A DNA stretch of 64,000 nt from Mallotus nudiflorus. Taxonomy: Eukaryota; Streptophyta; Magnoliopsida; Malpighiales; Euphorbiaceae. The notes under the pieces were generated by a model, which saw only the letters and a list, made by a program, of their open reading frames with translations, had not been told where the DNA came from and did not search any database. Numbering within the stretch: the stretch's first letter is position 1; each line of letters starts with the position of its first letter. The position numbers were made by a program, and so were the translations under genes. Positions 60,819 through 64,000 of the stretch are shown here, piece after piece. The DNA lies in assembly GCA_947683625.1 (NCBI GenBank), contig CANTUR010001443.1, forward strand, positions 1,358,501 to 1,422,500. Reading direction: 5' to 3'.

Positions 60819-62663
60819 ACACACAACTACGACTGAGCAAGGTCTGGTCTAATCCAGGAATTTGGAAATCTTCGGAATTAGATCGAAAATTAGGGATTCT
60901 AAAATATTAAGAACTAGTACCAAAACCAAAACTAAAAATCTCCATCTTGTATCGTTCCAAAATTTTGAAACAATACAATTCGGAAATTCGATATTTCAAT
61001 CCAATACAGAACGGAGATTTGGAGAATTATATAATATACACTATTTTTTAAAAATCTTTAAACATTTATGAAACTTGGAATTTCATTAAATATACTTACA
61101 ACAATTCAATATATACTTTTGTATAATTTCATAACTCATGTCCAACAAATAAAGTTCAATATAACTAATAAATCCAAATCTAAATTTAGTTTTACACAAC
61201 TGAAATCCAACATAACTTAGACAAATCCAATTGCAATAATAATAATATTTGTAAAAGAATATTAGTTAATTTTTTTCTTTTGACAAATATTAGTTAATTA
61301 CTATTAGATAATTCTTTTATTTTATTATTTTTTAATAAAAGAATTTATATTTTAATTATAATATTAGTATTATTTATTTAAAAGTAGTTGAATAATATTT
61401 ATATTATTATATATTAAATTTATTTGAATAACTCATATATTATAAATAAATAAATAAATTTCGGTCCAATACAGTTCAGTATAGTTTGGTTCAGTTAGGT
61501 CCAAGTTTCAGTGTGAATATTTTTAAATATCTAGAAACGTAAAAAAAAAAAAAATTATTGGTAAAATTTGTTCTTGATAAAGTAAAAAAAATCAACAATC
61601 CAATCCGGTTCCAAAAATTTTCGATCTAGTTATTTGGTTCAATTCAAATATTTTAATCTTCATACTCAACTCTACACCCAAAATCAATTAAAAATTACAG
61701 CCAATCTACAACTACGTGTCATTTACAGACATCATATATGTAAATTTTTCATTCAAAATTAACAAATAAGTATAATGTAGTTTAAGCGTTTAATTATCAT
61801 AAACTTTGTGGTTTTTATGATATATATATATATATTATAATTTCTCTTTTCTCTGATGAAAAAATTAAATTTTAATTTTAATCAATTTTCTGTAACTAAT
61901 TTTTTTACACATTTTTCCTTTTTTTCTATTATTATTACGACTTAAAATTTATATGAATAAACTTTTTTCCTCTCTCAAACGATATAAAACTTTAAATTTT
62001 TTGAATGTTTGAATAAAGAGAAATTATATGTGTTGTAAATCATAAACCATATAAAAATAAAAATAAAAAGTTAAAATTACAGAGCACTAAAATGTCGTAA
62101 AAAAACAAATTCTTAATATTAAAAAAAATAAAATCATAAAATAATGATATGTGATTATCCCATTATTATAAATCATTAAATATACACATCATGAGCCAAG
62201 TGGGGGACCTTTTGTAATATCATAAAAGTAGAGGTGTTCATTTTTTTTTTAATTGCTGAATCAAGAATTGTTATATGAGCAAATTATTTTTGGCTCTTAC
62301 TACAATGCAACTATTGTATCTATACAAATGGAGAGAACACATGATTTTTAGTAACAAGCAATAAAAATCTGTTACTTTCGAACGTTTTAAAAAAAAAAAA
62401 AAACACAATATTCCATGGCCTTTTTTAGCTTCCTCTCCCACTCCTCCGATCACTTAACCCTCTTCTCACCCCATCATCGCCACTCTAACCACTGTCTCGC
62501 CATCATGCACTCCTTCTATCTTGATATTTCCCTTTGCTAGTGCCCCTCGAACCACAATATATGCGATGCTATTGACATCATTTTTACAATCCATTTGTTC
62601 CTCTGGTCCTAGCTCCTCTCAAAATTAGCACTTTTTTTCATTTTTTTTAAATTAAGTATTAAC
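60816..62663. other. AT-rich DNA without a gene
   Basis: No coding similarity. Around 60880-61680 there are several words of the AATCCAATAC and GGTTCAGTT kind, perhaps an old repeat. A C-rich patch at 62420-62620 has no open frame of interest. Confidence 0.5.
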
Positions 62664-63148
62664 TGTTGTGAAATTCGGGTTAATTTTCAACAATAAAAAA
62701 ATCACTTTGAGAACTATTGCACAGATGACTAGAGTGTAAATAATTATACTAAAAATCACCCCAAGGTATATTTCCAAGAAAGAGTGAAGGGGTCACAATG
62801 GTCCCACTTAAAAACCACTCCTTAGACAGAATTTTACTAAGACAAGTAATTTTAATAGCATAAAAATTAATAACAACTATACCCGATAATAGCTATTAAA
62901 TAGACATAAAAGAGAACACCAAAATTTAACGAGATTTGGCTAATTATGCTTACGTCCTCAGACACTACTAAAATAATATTTCACTAAATGATAAAATATT
63001 ACAAAAGAGAGAAAGAATACAATTGCCTAAATATATAGGAGAGGCAATTTTGAATGATTTTAACTAAAGGGGGGAGGAGTCCTTTTATAGGCAAATGACT
63101 CCTCCATATTCTTACAAAATCCCAATGTAGGATTTTGCCAAAACAACA
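62664..63148 (-). repeat. 3' LTR of a second copia element
   Basis: Plus-strand ends are TGTTGTGAAA and AAAACAACA, giving a TGTTGT/ACAACA inverted pair; 485 bases. A purine-rich tract CCAAGGTGGAGATT (minus) abuts its right edge, and a pol end follows, as expected for a 3' LTR. On the minus strand CTATAAAAGG at 63090-63081 is a TATA box. The partner LTR is outside the window. Confidence 0.75.
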
Positions 63149-64000
63149 AATCTCCACCTTGGCAAAATCCTATACAATTCTCTCACAAATCCAACCCTTC
63201 AATAGTGTCTGCCAATTTCATCTTTCAATTTGTAACAATATTGATAAAGTCTAAACAATGTTTAAACTTAATCACAGTTATCACTTTTGTCATCATATCA
63301 GTAGAGTTCGCACTAGTTTGAATCTTTTGGATTATGACTCCACCTTCTTCCAAAATCTCTCATACAAAGTGATATCGAACATCGATATGCTTCATCCTTG
63401 CATGATAAACCTAGTTCTTTGCTAAATGAATAGCACTCTGACTGTCACAATGCACTTTGATATGCTTCTGCTCCATTCCCAGTTCACCAAGCAACCCTTG
63501 AAGCCAAATTGCCTCTTTTACAGCCTCTGTAACTGCCATATACTCTGCCTCTGTAGTAGACAAAGCAACTATTGACTGTAAGGTAAACTTCCAACTAACT
63601 AGTACCTTTGCAAAAGTAAACACATAACCAGTAGTTAACCGACGCTTATCCAAATCACCAGTATAGTCAGAATCACAATACCCAACTACACACTGACCAT
63701 CTTGTCTATCTTATTGAAATACCAAACTAATGTTTGCGATGTTCAGAATATACCGTAGAATCCATTTCACAGCTTTCCAATGCTCCTTTACAGGATCATG
63801 CATGTACCTGCTCACAACCCCAATTACCTGTGAAATATCGAGCCTTTTACACACCATAGCATACATCAAGCTACCAACAACACTTGCATATGATACTTTT
63901 TACATGTGTTCCCGTTCTGCATCATTCTTCGGTGACATTGATGCACTAAGCTTGAAATGAGGAGCAAGTGGTGTACTAACTGGTTTTGACTTTTCATTCA
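63149..64000 (-). pseudogene. Copia RT end and RNase H, partial and broken
   Basis: Minus strand. From the window edge down comes the reverse transcriptase end (CKRLDISQVIGVVSRYMHD near 63850-63800, VKWILRYI near 63750), then RNase H (VVGYCDSDYTGDLDKRR near 63690-63650, STTEAEYMA near 63550, CDSQSAIHLAKN at 63450-63411). The three RNase H acidic positions look intact (D in CDSDYTGD, E in TEAEY, D in CDSQSA). A TAA replaces a probable Gln right after HLAKN, and another stop sits in the reverse transcriptase end near 63900. The rest of the element lies beyond the window. Confidence 0.85.

Noticed and set aside
63730..63960. Plus-strand open frame near the right edge
   Set aside because: Shadow of the copia reverse transcriptase coded on the minus strand.

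Overview
The window is nuclear DNA of a flowering plant, almost certainly a eudicot. The reasons are a many-exon receptor-kinase gene with short GT-AG introns, plant-type Ty3/gypsy and Ty1/copia retrotransposons with tRNA-Met-type primer sites, and very AT-rich intergenic DNA. I cannot name the species. I see no bacterial genes, rRNA, tRNA or CRISPR array.

Layout. Positions 1-6641 hold the 3' part of one good host gene: an LRR receptor-like kinase with a malectin domain (LRR-VIII-2 type), 13 exons and 721 codons, whose 5' end lies before the window. Tail to tail with it is a broken 2-oxoglutarate/iron oxygenase (6981-7520, minus). Everything after that is transposon DNA or unassigned AT-rich DNA, with no other intact host gene.

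From 8091 to 10327 there is a truncated copia element (minus). From 11412 to 29405 there is an older gypsy element (called X here) whose two LTRs flank a tandem array of a second gypsy lineage: LTR-internal A-LTR-internal B-LTR (12205-28122). A and B are both dead. Many of their stops look like C-to-T decay of CAG/CAA/CGA or G-to-A decay of TGG. From 29440 to 34740 a decayed hAT transposase gene (minus) is split by a 3.2 kb solo LTR (31264-34501). Around 36000-36730 lies a hAT-like MITE with a duplicated end and long TA tracts.

From 37776 to 43299 there is a solo LTR of a third family (Y, plus strand), itself split by a second 3.3 kb solo LTR (39015-42284). From 44660 to 55829 there is a structurally complete but inactive copia element (minus), whose 3' LTR is split by another Y solo LTR (46070-48155). 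A third solo LTR of the gypsy array lineage lies at 56638-59604. The window ends inside a further copia element (minus, from 62664).

Nesting is supported by target-site duplications I could read directly: ATTAT, AGTAT, CTTAG, AAATG and ATAAT (perfect), and ATTTA/GTTTA (one mismatch). The six LTRs of the array lineage share their ends, an internal tandem-repeat module, and an AT tract where a TATA box would be. I found no convincing new gene system. The most interesting points are the tandem array, the paired record of cytosine decay in A and B, the AT microsatellites at LTR promoters, palindromic repeats upstream of the TATA box in family Y, and a hairpin in the copia leader.
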